From contig NZ_UWNY01000001.1 of NCBI RefSeq assembly GCF_900604285.1, forward strand, positions 1,307,774 through 1,371,773: a DNA stretch of 64,000 nt. The letters are read 5' to 3'. Of this stretch, positions 9,066-17,558 are shown in pieces. A model generated the notes under the pieces. That model saw only the letters and a program-made list of their open reading frames with translations. It made no database searches and was not told the origin of the DNA. The position numbers and the translations under genes were made by a program. Numbering within the stretch: the first letter of the stretch is position 1; every line of letters begins with the position of its first letter. Source of the DNA: Varibaculum vaginae (GTDB lineage: Bacteria; Actinomycetota; Actinomycetes; Actinomycetales; Actinomycetaceae).

Positions 9066-9617
9066 TTACCCAGCATTTCTCCGAGCCCGAGCGGCAGCTA
9101 ATTCATCGGGAACTCTTAACGGTTCTGTTGCTGATTCCACTGGGAGCTCTGCCAAGGTGCCTTCAATTTCTCGCCACACACGCCCTACGGCGATTCCAAA
9201 TACGCCCTGTCCCCCCTGCACCAGGTCGATAACTTCATCTGTAGAGGTGCATTCATAAACGGAAGCACCATCCGACATTAGGGTAATAGAGGAAAGCGAG
9301 TCTACTCCCCTCTTTGAAAGGGCCTCTACCGCTACACGAATCTGTTGCAGCGACACGCCCGTATCTAGCAGGCGTTTTACAATTTTTAATACCAGAATAT
9401 CGCGGAAGGAATAAAGCCGGTGCGAACCGGAACCTTTCGCGGAGCGAATCGTGGGTTCCACCAAACCGGTGCGTGCCCAATAGTCTAGCTGCCGGTAGGT
9501 TATCCCCGCCGCTTTACAAGCAATCGGGCCGCGATAGCCGGTTTCGGTATCCAGATCCGCCAAGGTATCTCCAAATAACATGCCTTGCGAACGCTGCGGG
9601 CGCGGCTGCCTATCCAT
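9066..9617 (-). CDS. MerR-family regulator (Rv1830/McdR-like)
   Basis: DNA-binding regulator with an N-terminal winged-helix MerR domain (GPIACKAAGITYRQLDYWARTGLVEP, then the GSGSHRLYSFRDILVLKIVKRLLDTGVSLQQIR wing and helix) and a C-terminal domain without cysteine pairs, so no metal sensing is suggested. It is the distal member of the garA-ftsR group, matching the mycobacterial order Rv1827 (garA), Rv1828, Rv1830, but without the intervening Rv1829-type nuclease gene. I chose ATG 9617 (AGGGAG eight bases upstream) over a TTG 66 bases earlier with no ribosome site. Confidence 0.82.
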   Translation of the reverse strand: MDRQPRPQRSQGMLFGDTLADLDTETGYRGPIACKAAGITYRQLDYWARTGLVEPTIRSAKGSGSHRLYSFRDILVLKIVKRLLDTGVSLQQIRVAVEALSKRGVDSLSSITLMSDGASVYECTSTDEVIDLVQGGQGVFGIAVGRVWREIEGTLAELPVESATEPLRVPDELAAARARRNAG

Positions 9618-9720
9618 GGACAACTCCCTGATTATTGAGCTAACTTCTCCCTTAACGGTATTTTTTTTAACCGAACCGGTCAAGAACCATCAACGGAAAG
9701 TCTAAAGCTTTACTTGAGGT

Positions 9721-10488
9721 TTAATTCAGCTTTTCTGCAGAAACTCGCACCATCTGCAAGAACATTTGAGCAGCAGCTTCGGAAAGTTCTCTAGTTTCTG
9801 AAAGGTGTCGCGCTTTCGCCACGGGAGTGGCGCGATAATTCACCGGACTAGCCGCCCGTTCAACCAAATCCAGCAAGCGTAGTGCCGAGGTTTTTAAAAA
9901 CCGTAATTGGCGAGGGGGAATCCCCTGCTCTACCAAGATGCTGGCCAGCTTAACAATCTGGTGGCTACGAGCGGAAAAACGCCCCGAAAGATCCGGGGAA
10001 ACCAGTCCAGCCTGCACAAAAGTATCTAGTTCTTCGGTGGAAATCCCGCTTAAATCTAGCAGTTCGCGAGTTGTAAGCGTCCCATCGGGCGCTGAGGAAG
10101 CCACCAGCTGTCCCTCGGAAGCCACCAGACGTGCAGCTTTAGGCTCTGTTTGTACTTCCTCTAGACTACGTCCTGCATCTAGCTGCGCTAAATTTTCTCT
10201 AATAACCCGCAGGGGCATAAAAGAATCACGTTGACGGGTAAGACAGTAACGCACCCTCTCGATATCGGCTGCCGAATATTTGCGGTATCCCGAGGCAGTA
10301 CGAGCCGGAGAAACAATTCCTTGTTCCTCTAGGAAACGCAGTTTAGAAACAGAAATAGTGGGGAATTCGCTCTTTATTCGCTCTACCACTTTCCCGATAG
10401 AGAATACTGCCTTATCCGAAACGCCCGGAGGCCAAGCTATGGGGCTAGCTGCTGGCACCGAGCGACGTTGTGCCGCTCCCGTCTGCAA
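9721..10488 (-). CDS. ftsR: MerR-like cell-division regulator FtsR (Rv1828-like)
   Basis: 255 residues. A MerR-type helix-turn-helix (FSIGKVVERIKSEFPTISVSKLRFLEEQGIVSPARTASGYRKYS) is followed by a long helical C-terminal region with a second HTH-like stretch (LTTRELLDLSGISTEELDTFVQAGLVSP), as in Rv1828/FtsR. In Corynebacterium FtsR activates ftsZ; this role is inferred from family and position. The frame opens at TTG 10488, two bases after the garA stop, with AAGGA about nine bases upstream, so the gene is probably translated from the garA transcript with a TTG start. Confidence 0.8.
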   Translation of the reverse strand: MQTGAAQRRSVPAASPIAWPPGVSDKAVFSIGKVVERIKSEFPTISVSKLRFLEEQGIVSPARTASGYRKYSAADIERVRYCLTRQRDSFMPLRVIRENLAQLDAGRSLEEVQTEPKAARLVASEGQLVASSAPDGTLTTRELLDLSGISTEELDTFVQAGLVSPDLSGRFSARSHQIVKLASILVEQGIPPRQLRFLKTSALRLLDLVERAASPVNYRATPVAKARHLSETRELSEAAAQMFLQMVRVSAEKLN

Positions 10489-10490
10489 CT

Positions 10491-10919
10491 CTATGAGTCC
10501 TTGCGCGAAGAATAGTAAACCATCCGGTATTTACCAATCTGGACAATGTCACCGGTTTTTAGGTGGGCAGAATCCACTCGTTCGCGATTAATATAGGTGC
10601 CGTTGAGGGATCCGGCATCACGCATCACATAACCGGTATCATCTCGAACAAAGACAGCGTGTTTACGGGAAACAGTTACATCATCTAAGAAAATATCGCA
10701 GTTAGGTTTCCGGCCTACTGAAACTTTTTCAGCGTTAAGTAAGAAACGGGCTCCCAGATTCGGGCCGCGCACAACCACTAGCAGAGCAGAGCCTTCAGGA
10801 AGCTGTGCAATCGTTTTGCGGGCATCTTCCGAAAGAGAGCTGTTACCCGGCAAATCATCATCCCTGATAGCGCCAATAATCGCGGTGGTTAAGGGATCTG
10901 CCAAGTCATTTTCGCTCAT
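10491..10919 (-). CDS. garA: FHA-domain metabolic regulator GarA/OdhI
   Basis: 142 residues with a C-terminal forkhead-associated domain (SVGRKPNCDIFLDD, SRKHAVFV, DAGSLNGTYINRERV), the phosphothreonine-binding fold. In relatives GarA/OdhI is phosphorylated on an N-terminal ETTS-type threonine pair by PknB/PknG and then stops inhibiting 2-oxoglutarate dehydrogenase and glutamate dehydrogenase. Here the tail has DPLTTAI (T11, T12), so the threonine pair survives but its flanks differ. The start has AGGAGG upstream. It is first in a three-gene set with two MerR regulators. Confidence 0.9.
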   Translation of the reverse strand: MSENDLADPLTTAIIGAIRDDDLPGNSSLSEDARKTIAQLPEGSALLVVVRGPNLGARFLLNAEKVSVGRKPNCDIFLDDVTVSRKHAVFVRDDTGYVMRDAGSLNGTYINRERVDSAHLKTGDIVQIGKYRMVYYSSRKDS

Positions 10920-11060
10920 GGAGTCCTCCTCTTGCTAGCTTCATATGTCGCTTGCCCTAGCGGGTGTTTCAATGTTAGCGCAAAAAAACATTAAGCTCAT
11001 CGGTTCATCACATCTTGGTAACGTAAAGTTTGGGGCAAAAACGACTCTTGGCGCTCCCGC

Positions 11061-11069
11061 TGGTATAGT
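11061..11069 (+). promoter_or_regulatory. Extended -10 promoter of purU
   Basis: TGG-TATAGT forms an extended -10 element whose last base is seven bases before the purU ATG. Transcription should therefore start at or next to the A of the start codon, giving a leaderless mRNA. No Shine-Dalgarno sequence lies in front of the ATG. A clear -35 box is not seen, which is usual for extended -10 promoters. Confidence 0.6.
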
Positions 11070-11076
11070 TTGCGCC

Positions 11077-11931
11077 ATGACTGAAGCTAGAGCTCATCTT
11101 GTTTTGACCCTTTCTTGCCCTGACCGTCCGGGCATTGTTTATGAGGTCACGAAAGTAATTGTCGAGCAACAGGGCAATATCGTTGATTCTCAACAGTTCG
11201 ATGATCCGGAAACTGATCGTTTCTTTATGCGAGTGGAGATTCACACTTCTCGCCCACTTTCGGAAGTGCGTACGGCCTTTGCTCCCCTAGCGAAACAGTA
11301 TGCAATGCAGTGGAACATTAATGAAGTCGGGAAGAAAATTCGCACCATCATTATGGTTTCTAAGGAGGGGCATTGCCTTACTGATCTGTTATATCGTCGC
11401 CGCAATCTGAATTTGCCGCTCGAAGTGGTGGCGGTGATTGGTAACCATCCTGATTTAGCTCCCCTCGCTCAGTTCTATGACGTGCCGTTCCTTTGTATCC
11501 CGGTCAGTAAAGAAACCAAGGCTAAGGCTGAGGCGGAACTGCTGGAGCTGATAGAGGCGGAAAATGTAGAGCTGATTGTCCTGGCGCGCTATATGCAGAT
11601 CCTTTCCGATAAAGTTTGTCAGCGCTTACACGGAAAAGTGATTAATATCCATCATTCGTTCTTGCCCTCCTTCAAAGGGGCGCGCCCCTACCATCAGGCG
11701 CATCAACGCGGAGTGAAACTGATTGGGGCTACTTCTCATTTTGTAACTCCCGACCTAGACGAAGGACCGATTATTGCCCAAGAGGTAATCCCGGTTTCAC
11801 ACCGTGATTCCACGGCCTCCATGATTCAAAAGGGGCAAGATGTCGAGCGAAGGGTGTTGGCGCAGGCCGTTACCTGGTATTGCCAACGCCGAATCCTGCT
11901 TAATGACAACCGCACGGTAGTTTTCGAATAG
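11077..11931 (+). CDS. purU: Formyltetrahydrofolate deformylase
   Basis: 284 residues in the preferred frame. An N-terminal ACT domain (VLTLSCPDRPGIVYEVTKVIVEQQGNIVDSQQF) is followed by a formyl-transferase-like catalytic domain with LARYMQILS, KVINIHHSFLPSFKGARPYHQA and GATSHFVTPDLDEGPIIAQ. PurU hydrolyses 10-formyl-THF to formate and THF, supplying formate for PurT and balancing C1 pools. The frame is open 132 bases further upstream, but MTEARAHL at 11077 matches usual PurU starts and sits directly after an extended -10 box, so leaderless translation is proposed. Confidence 0.93.
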   Translation: MTEARAHLVLTLSCPDRPGIVYEVTKVIVEQQGNIVDSQQFDDPETDRFFMRVEIHTSRPLSEVRTAFAPLAKQYAMQWNINEVGKKIRTIIMVSKEGHCLTDLLYRRRNLNLPLEVVAVIGNHPDLAPLAQFYDVPFLCIPVSKETKAKAEAELLELIEAENVELIVLARYMQILSDKVCQRLHGKVINIHHSFLPSFKGARPYHQAHQRGVKLIGATSHFVTPDLDEGPIIAQEVIPVSHRDSTASMIQKGQDVERRVLAQAVTWYCQRRILLNDNRTVVFE

Positions 11932-11987
11932 GACGTTGCTGCGGCCAGCATCAGGGTGGGCAAATCGCTGAGCCCTGGCAAAAGTTT

Positions 11988-12848
11988 TTACTTTTGACAC
12001 TGTGGACACCAGTAACTGCGCCTGCCGGCCACTATCTGATCGCGAATAATTCCCCCGCAACGTCGACAGGGCTCACCAGACCGCTGATAAACCCAAAAAC
12101 GTCCCTGAGAGGGATCATCGGTGGTGCAAATTAGACCTTCTTTGAGGCCGCGCCGCATTTGCGAACGTAGATCTTCCCATAGCACCTGTAGGCGTGTCAC
12201 TGACACTTTAGCTGCCTGCCGGTTAGGATTAATTCCGCAGCAAAATAGGCATTCAGCACGGTAAATATTACCGGGGCCGGCAATGAAGGATTGATCCATA
12301 ACTACTTCCCCGATTCGGCGCGTAGTTTTGCGGGCGCGGGCAATAAAACCTTGAGAATCGCACGAGTCCACTAGCGGATCAGGGCCTAGGCGAGCCAAAA
12401 TTTTCTCTACCCCTGTTTTATCGAGCAGTTCACATTGGTTAGGGCCAGACAAATCCGCTACCGCCCGAGAAAACTCTAGCCGGAGCCGCACATTTTCTCC
12501 GGGAGAATCCGGCTGGAACTGTCCGGAAAAATGTTTATAGGTGTCTCCGGGGTGCTCTCCCGCCATCCGGGGAGCTCCGATATGTCCGGGTAAAACTATT
12601 CCCTGCCCTGCTTGAAACTTCCAGGAACCATAAAGTCCTAGATGCACATGCAAAGTTGCTGGCTGCGGAATATCAAAATCGAGGAAGAGGTGTTTGCCCC
12701 AAGCCCAGGGGCGAGTAATTTTTGCGTTATCAAGAGCGGCCGCGCCCGCAGCAAAACGCCCCTGAGGGGAAGATGCGCGGGCAATCCCTAGTTTCGATAA
12801 CTCACTAAAAGCTATGGCTAAACGGTGAATAGAATGTCCCTCTGGCAT
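11988..12848 (-). CDS. Fpg/Nei-family DNA glycosylase (endonuclease VIII-like)
   Basis: 286 residues. It begins MPEGHSIHR, where Pro2 and Glu3 are the catalytic residues of the family, and it has the H2TH region (MDQSFIAGPGNIYRAECLF) and a C-terminal zinc finger (CRRCGG ... CPQC). It removes oxidised bases and cleaves abasic sites. PEGHS at the start favours actinobacterial Nei rather than Fpg (PELPE). The start region has no strong Shine-Dalgarno sequence. It converges with purU and diverges from pepO across 62 bases. Confidence 0.92.
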   Translation of the reverse strand: MPEGHSIHRLAIAFSELSKLGIARASSPQGRFAAGAAALDNAKITRPWAWGKHLFLDFDIPQPATLHVHLGLYGSWKFQAGQGIVLPGHIGAPRMAGEHPGDTYKHFSGQFQPDSPGENVRLRLEFSRAVADLSGPNQCELLDKTGVEKILARLGPDPLVDSCDSQGFIARARKTTRRIGEVVMDQSFIAGPGNIYRAECLFCCGINPNRQAAKVSVTRLQVLWEDLRSQMRRGLKEGLICTTDDPSQGRFWVYQRSGEPCRRCGGIIRDQIVAGRRSYWCPQCQK

Positions 12849-12910
12849 AAGGCAATTCTTACTGAGGGCGCTATGTTTGCCAAACCGCCGGGAATATCTA
12901 GGCTTAAAGC

Positions 12911-14890
12911 ATGAGCGAAAATTCCCTGGGGCAGACCCCGCGTATTCAAGATGATCTTTATCGCCATATTAATGGCGCCTGGCTAGATAGCTATGAAATT
13001 CCAGCTGACCGCGCTGTTGATGGAGCTTTCCGGGAGCTGGTAGAGGGTGCGCTGGCTCATTGTCGCACTCTGTGTGAAGACGCAGCTGCCGGTAAACTGG
13101 AGCGCCCGGATGGCTGTGAAACCAGCAGCGAGCGTTGGGATTTTGATGCTAGCCGGATCGGACAACTCTTTCAGGCTTACCTAGATCAAGAAGCACTCGC
13201 CGCGCAGGGAACCACCCCAATCGCGCCTTTGCTTGGAAAAATCAATGATTGCCAGAACCGCGAGGAGTTAGCCAAAACCCTTGGGGAATTAGAGCGAGAA
13301 GGCATCGATTCTCCAGTAGCTTTCCTGGTTAGTATCGATGCCGAAAATCCGCAGCGCTATATTGCCCAGTTCTACCAGGCGGGGCTAGGACTGCCCGATG
13401 AATCATATTACCATCAGGATGAACACCGCGAGATTCGAGAAAAATACCGGGAATTTTTAGCGGAAATAGCGCTGGAAAGCGGGATTGCTACCGCGGGCGA
13501 GGAATCCGCCTTCGCCCGGGAAGTATTCGATTTTGAAACTGCACTAGCGGGAAACCATTGGGATGCGGTACGTAGCCGCGACGCGCAAGCCACTAATAAC
13601 CCGACTACTTTCCACGAGTTCATCGGTAAAAATCAGGGGTTTGCCTATACTGCTTGGGCGGAGGGTCTAGGGTTAAAACTAGAGAACGGAGCAGACCCGA
13701 TTAATGTGTATATGCCCTCCTATCAGCAGGGGTTTGCCCGGCTATGGGCTGACACCGACTTAGTAATCTTAAAGCAATATCTGCAGATGAAAGTAGTATT
13801 GGCTTTCGCTCCTTATCTTGATCCGAAGCTGCAAGAGCTACGTTTTAAGTTCTACGGCACTACCTTGTCGGGGACACCGCAACGGCCAGAACTATGGAAA
13901 CGTGCGGTGGGAACCGTGGAATCGGTTTTAGATGAGGCTCTCGGGCGCGCCTATGTGGCCTATCATTTCCCGCCCGAACACCGCGCGGCAATGGAGACAC
14001 TGGTAGAAGCACTTTTAAATGCCTATCAAGACGCGATTAGTAACCTGGATTGGATGGGGGCTGAAACCCGTGCGCGCGCCCTCGAAAAACTTTCCAAATT
14101 TACCTGCAAAATTGGGTATCCGCACTGTTGGCAAGATGACTCCGGTCTGCGGTTCGGTGCGCAAGACACCTTGGTAGATATGATTCGTGCCTCCAGTGCT
14201 TTTGAAACCGACTTCCAGCTGGCACGGATCTTAAAACCAGTGGATAGAGAAGAATGGCATATGAGCCCGCAAACGGTGAACGCCTACTACTCTCCGTTGA
14301 CTAATGAAATTGTTTTTCCGGCCGCGATTTTACAGCCCCCGTTCTTTGATCCTAAAGCGTCAAACGCCGCCAACTTTGGGGGCATCGGCGCGATTATTGG
14401 CCATGAAATCGGCCATGGTTTTGATGACCAGGGTTCTCACTATGATGGTGATGGCAAATTAACCGAATGGTGGACCGAGGCTGACCGGGAAGAATTCACT
14501 AAACGAACCGCTGCTTTGATTGCCCAATACGATGTTTACTGTCCCAGCGAACTAGCTGACGAGGACGTGCATGTCAACGGTGCCCTAACTATCGGGGAAA
14601 ATATTGGGGACCTGGGAGGATTAGCAATTGCTTTTAAAGCTTGGCGCACAACCCACCCGGAGGAAAGCGAACTTGCGAAAGAGTTTTTCTACTCGTGGGC
14701 ACGAGCCTGGCGCACCGCAATCCGTCCAGAAGCCGCTCGTCAACGCCTGGTAGTGGATCCGCACTCCCCCGCCGAATTCCGCTGTAACGGAGTGGTTCGC
14801 AACCTGGACGCTTTTCACGACACCTTCCAAACCAAATCCTCGGATAAGCTATGGATGGAGCCGGAGGAACGGGTGAAAATCTGGGAATAG
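12911..14890 (+). CDS. pepO: M13-family zinc metallopeptidase (PepO)
   Basis: 659-residue neprilysin-like endopeptidase. The zinc site HEIGH spans 498-502 inside IIGHEIGHGFDDQG, the third ligand lies in ENIGDLGGLAIA, the substrate-binding VNAYYSP is upstream, and the C-terminal end is of the usual type (RVKIWE rather than the CxxW of secreted members). There is no signal peptide, so it should act in the cytosol on peptides. The ATG has no obvious ribosome site. Downstream pepN begins after 48 bases, making a peptide-catabolism pair. Confidence 0.93.
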   Translation: MSENSLGQTPRIQDDLYRHINGAWLDSYEIPADRAVDGAFRELVEGALAHCRTLCEDAAAGKLERPDGCETSSERWDFDASRIGQLFQAYLDQEALAAQGTTPIAPLLGKINDCQNREELAKTLGELEREGIDSPVAFLVSIDAENPQRYIAQFYQAGLGLPDESYYHQDEHREIREKYREFLAEIALESGIATAGEESAFAREVFDFETALAGNHWDAVRSRDAQATNNPTTFHEFIGKNQGFAYTAWAEGLGLKLENGADPINVYMPSYQQGFARLWADTDLVILKQYLQMKVVLAFAPYLDPKLQELRFKFYGTTLSGTPQRPELWKRAVGTVESVLDEALGRAYVAYHFPPEHRAAMETLVEALLNAYQDAISNLDWMGAETRARALEKLSKFTCKIGYPHCWQDDSGLRFGAQDTLVDMIRASSAFETDFQLARILKPVDREEWHMSPQTVNAYYSPLTNEIVFPAAILQPPFFDPKASNAANFGGIGAIIGHEIGHGFDDQGSHYDGDGKLTEWWTEADREEFTKRTAALIAQYDVYCPSELADEDVHVNGALTIGENIGDLGGLAIAFKAWRTTHPEESELAKEFFYSWARAWRTAIRPEAARQRLVVDPHSPAEFRCNGVVRNLDAFHDTFQTKSSDKLWMEPEERVKIWE

Positions 14891-14938
14891 GAAGCCGCCG
14901 ATACAAGCATTAAAATAGGTCTAAAAACAGGAGAGGTC

Positions 14939-17497
14939 ATGCCGGGTACAAATCTGACAAAGATTGAGGCACAAGCACGCAAGAGCGTTATTGGAAAAGT
15001 TGCTTACACCATTCAGGTGGAACTATCAGAAAATGGAGAAACTTTTCCTTCCCGCACGGTAATTGATTTTGAGGCTAAAGCTGGAGCCAGCACATTTGTA
15101 GATTTAATCGCCCCGGAAGTGCTCTCTATCCAGTTAAACGGACAAGACTTGGGTACCGCTTGTTACCGCGACAGCCGGATTGAACTTAGTGATCTAGCTG
15201 AGAAAAACCGCCTAGAAGTTGTTGCTAACTGTGCCTATATGCACACCGGCGAGGGCGCGCATCGTTTTACTGATCCCGCCGATGGCCTCACCTACGTTTA
15301 TACCCAGTTCGAGGTGCCGGACGCACGGAGAGTGTTTGCCTGCTTTGAGCAGCCAGATTTGAAAGCTACCTACCAGTTCTCAGTGACAGTACCGGAAAGC
15401 TGGACGGTGCTATCCAATATGGATACTCCCTGCCCACAGGCTCTGAAGGTGGAACGAGCCGGAGAACCCCAGCGGCACCGCTTTGATTTCCCGGAAACTC
15501 CCCTAATTTCGACCTATATTACCGCTTTGGTGGCTGGCCCTTACCATAAGGTGGAATCCGTGCTTACCAGCATTGATGGACGCACTATTCCCCTGGGGGT
15601 TTACTGCCGCCAATCCCTAGCCGAATACCTGGACGCGGATTTTGTGCTGGAACAAACTATTGCTGGTTTCCGTTTTTACGAATCCCGCTATGCCCGTCCT
15701 TACCCCTTTACCAAATATGACCAGATTTTCGTTCCCGAATACAATGCGGGGGCAATGGAAAACGCGGGCTGTATTACTTTCCGGGATGAATATATTTTCC
15801 GCACCAAACCTTCTGGAGCCCAGCTCGAGCAGCTTACCAACACGATTCTGCATGAGCTCGCCCATATGTGGTTCGGGGATCTGGTCACCATGAAATGGTG
15901 GGATGATCTGTGGCTAAATGAATCTTTCGCCGAGTTTATGTCATATTGGTGCATGGCGGAAGGTACTCGTTTTAGTGACGCTTGGACCGGATTTACTATG
16001 CGTAAAGTGTGGGGGGTTAACTGTGATCAGCTGCCCACTACCCATCCGATTGTGGCGCCCATCAGCGACTTAGCAGATGTGGAAGTCAATTTCGATGGCA
16101 TTACCTATTCCAAAGGTGCTTGTGTTCTACGGCAACTGGTGGCCTATGTGGGAGGCGGAAACTTCCTGCTGGCCTTACGTAACTATTTCGCCAGCCATGA
16201 ATACTCTAATGCCACCTTGGCAGATTTCCTGGCGGAACTGGAAAAGACTAGCGAGCGCAACCTGGACGAATGGAGTAAGGTTTGGCTACTAGAGTCAGGG
16301 ATTACCCAACTAGAATCCCAGATTGAACGGAATGAGGACGGAAAGGTCACCAGCTTCCAGATTGTGCAGTCTCTGCCCCAGGAAGGTACCAGTTTGCGCC
16401 CTCATGCCACCAGTGTAGGGGCTTATGATTTTGATTCCCGCGGGAAACTGGTGTTGGCGCGTCGGGCAAGTGCGGATGTTAAAGGCAAGGTAACTGCGGT
16501 TCCGGGTTTGGTGGGAACCAAACATGACGTTTATGTGCTAAACGACCAGGATCTGGCCTACGCCAAGATTCGTTTCGACGCGAAATCTTGGGAGATTATC
16601 CGCGCGCGGGTGGGAGATTTCGAGGACTCTTTGCCGCGGGCAGTCATCATGTGTGCCGCCTGGGATATGGTGCGCGACGGCGATTTGAGTGCTTCTAAAT
16701 ACCTGGACATGGCGTTGGAGGCGCTCAAACACGAAACTAACTCTTCGGTTTTGAACGGAATTTTGCGTCATATTCAAGGGGCGTTGGCTTATTATGCTGC
16801 CGATCCCGATAGTGCGCATCGCCTGCTGGCGCCGGCACTTTTAGCTCTGGCAGAGGACGCGGAACCAGCCTCGGATCGTCAACGTCAGTTAGTACGAGCA
16901 TTCTTGCAGGTAGCTGGACCAAAAGAAGCAAAAGAAATCAAATGCTGGTACCAGGATGGTAATGTGATTGATGGGGTCAGCGTCGATACAGATCTGCGTT
17001 GGGATATGCTCTTCGCTTTAGCCGCTAACGGTCTGGCTGATGCGGATACGATCCGTAGAATGGCGGAAAGTGACGATACTATTACTGGCCGCGAGAACGC
17101 TTTCTTAGCAGGTGCCGCGCTGCCAGGGCGGGAAAACAAGGCGGAGTGGGCGCAGCGAGTTCTCACTGACACCACCCTAACCAACGGGCAGATTGATGCT
17201 TTGACTGCCGGGATTGCACGTTCCCTTTGGCTGCAACCTGCAGATGCGGCTGATATGATTGAGCCTTATTTTGCTGCTCTTAACGATATTTGGGCGACCC
17301 GCACTCTGCATATGGCAGAATCGCTAGTCGGAGGCCTTTACCCCTTAGCTATTCAAAGCCGGGAAGGCTTTGACCTGGTGGAGCGAACTGAACGCTGGCT
17401 GACAGAAAATCCGGATGCCGATAAAGCGCTGCGCCGCCTGGTATTAGAGGAACTCGATGGGGCGCGGCGTTCGCGGAGGGCTCGCACCGGGAAATAA
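14939..17497 (+). CDS. pepN: Aminopeptidase N (M1 family)
   Basis: 852-residue zinc aminopeptidase that removes N-terminal residues from peptides. The exopeptidase motif GAMEN begins at residue 271 and the zinc site HELAHMWFGD at 305, followed by LWLNESFAEF with the third ligand Glu. The C-terminal half is the helical ERAP1-like domain. The start ATG 14939 has AGGAGAGG close upstream. It follows pepO with 48 bases between, probably as one operon. It is convergent with dnaE2; the 61-base gap shows a long-loop inverted repeat (GCGGTTG/CAACCGC) but no clear terminator. Confidence 0.95.
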   Translation: MPGTNLTKIEAQARKSVIGKVAYTIQVELSENGETFPSRTVIDFEAKAGASTFVDLIAPEVLSIQLNGQDLGTACYRDSRIELSDLAEKNRLEVVANCAYMHTGEGAHRFTDPADGLTYVYTQFEVPDARRVFACFEQPDLKATYQFSVTVPESWTVLSNMDTPCPQALKVERAGEPQRHRFDFPETPLISTYITALVAGPYHKVESVLTSIDGRTIPLGVYCRQSLAEYLDADFVLEQTIAGFRFYESRYARPYPFTKYDQIFVPEYNAGAMENAGCITFRDEYIFRTKPSGAQLEQLTNTILHELAHMWFGDLVTMKWWDDLWLNESFAEFMSYWCMAEGTRFSDAWTGFTMRKVWGVNCDQLPTTHPIVAPISDLADVEVNFDGITYSKGACVLRQLVAYVGGGNFLLALRNYFASHEYSNATLADFLAELEKTSERNLDEWSKVWLLESGITQLESQIERNEDGKVTSFQIVQSLPQEGTSLRPHATSVGAYDFDSRGKLVLARRASADVKGKVTAVPGLVGTKHDVYVLNDQDLAYAKIRFDAKSWEIIRARVGDFEDSLPRAVIMCAAWDMVRDGDLSASKYLDMALEALKHETNSSVLNGILRHIQGALAYYAADPDSAHRLLAPALLALAEDAEPASDRQRQLVRAFLQVAGPKEAKEIKCWYQDGNVIDGVSVDTDLRWDMLFALAANGLADADTIRRMAESDDTITGRENAFLAGAALPGRENKAEWAQRVLTDTTLTNGQIDALTAGIARSLWLQPADAADMIEPYFAALNDIWATRTLHMAESLVGGLYPLAIQSREGFDLVERTERWLTENPDADKALRRLVLEELDGARRSRRARTGK

Positions 17498-17558
17498 ATA
17501 TTTGGATAGTCGCGGTTGGCTAGTTTGAGAGCACTTGGCTAAAAACGGTCAACCGCTA

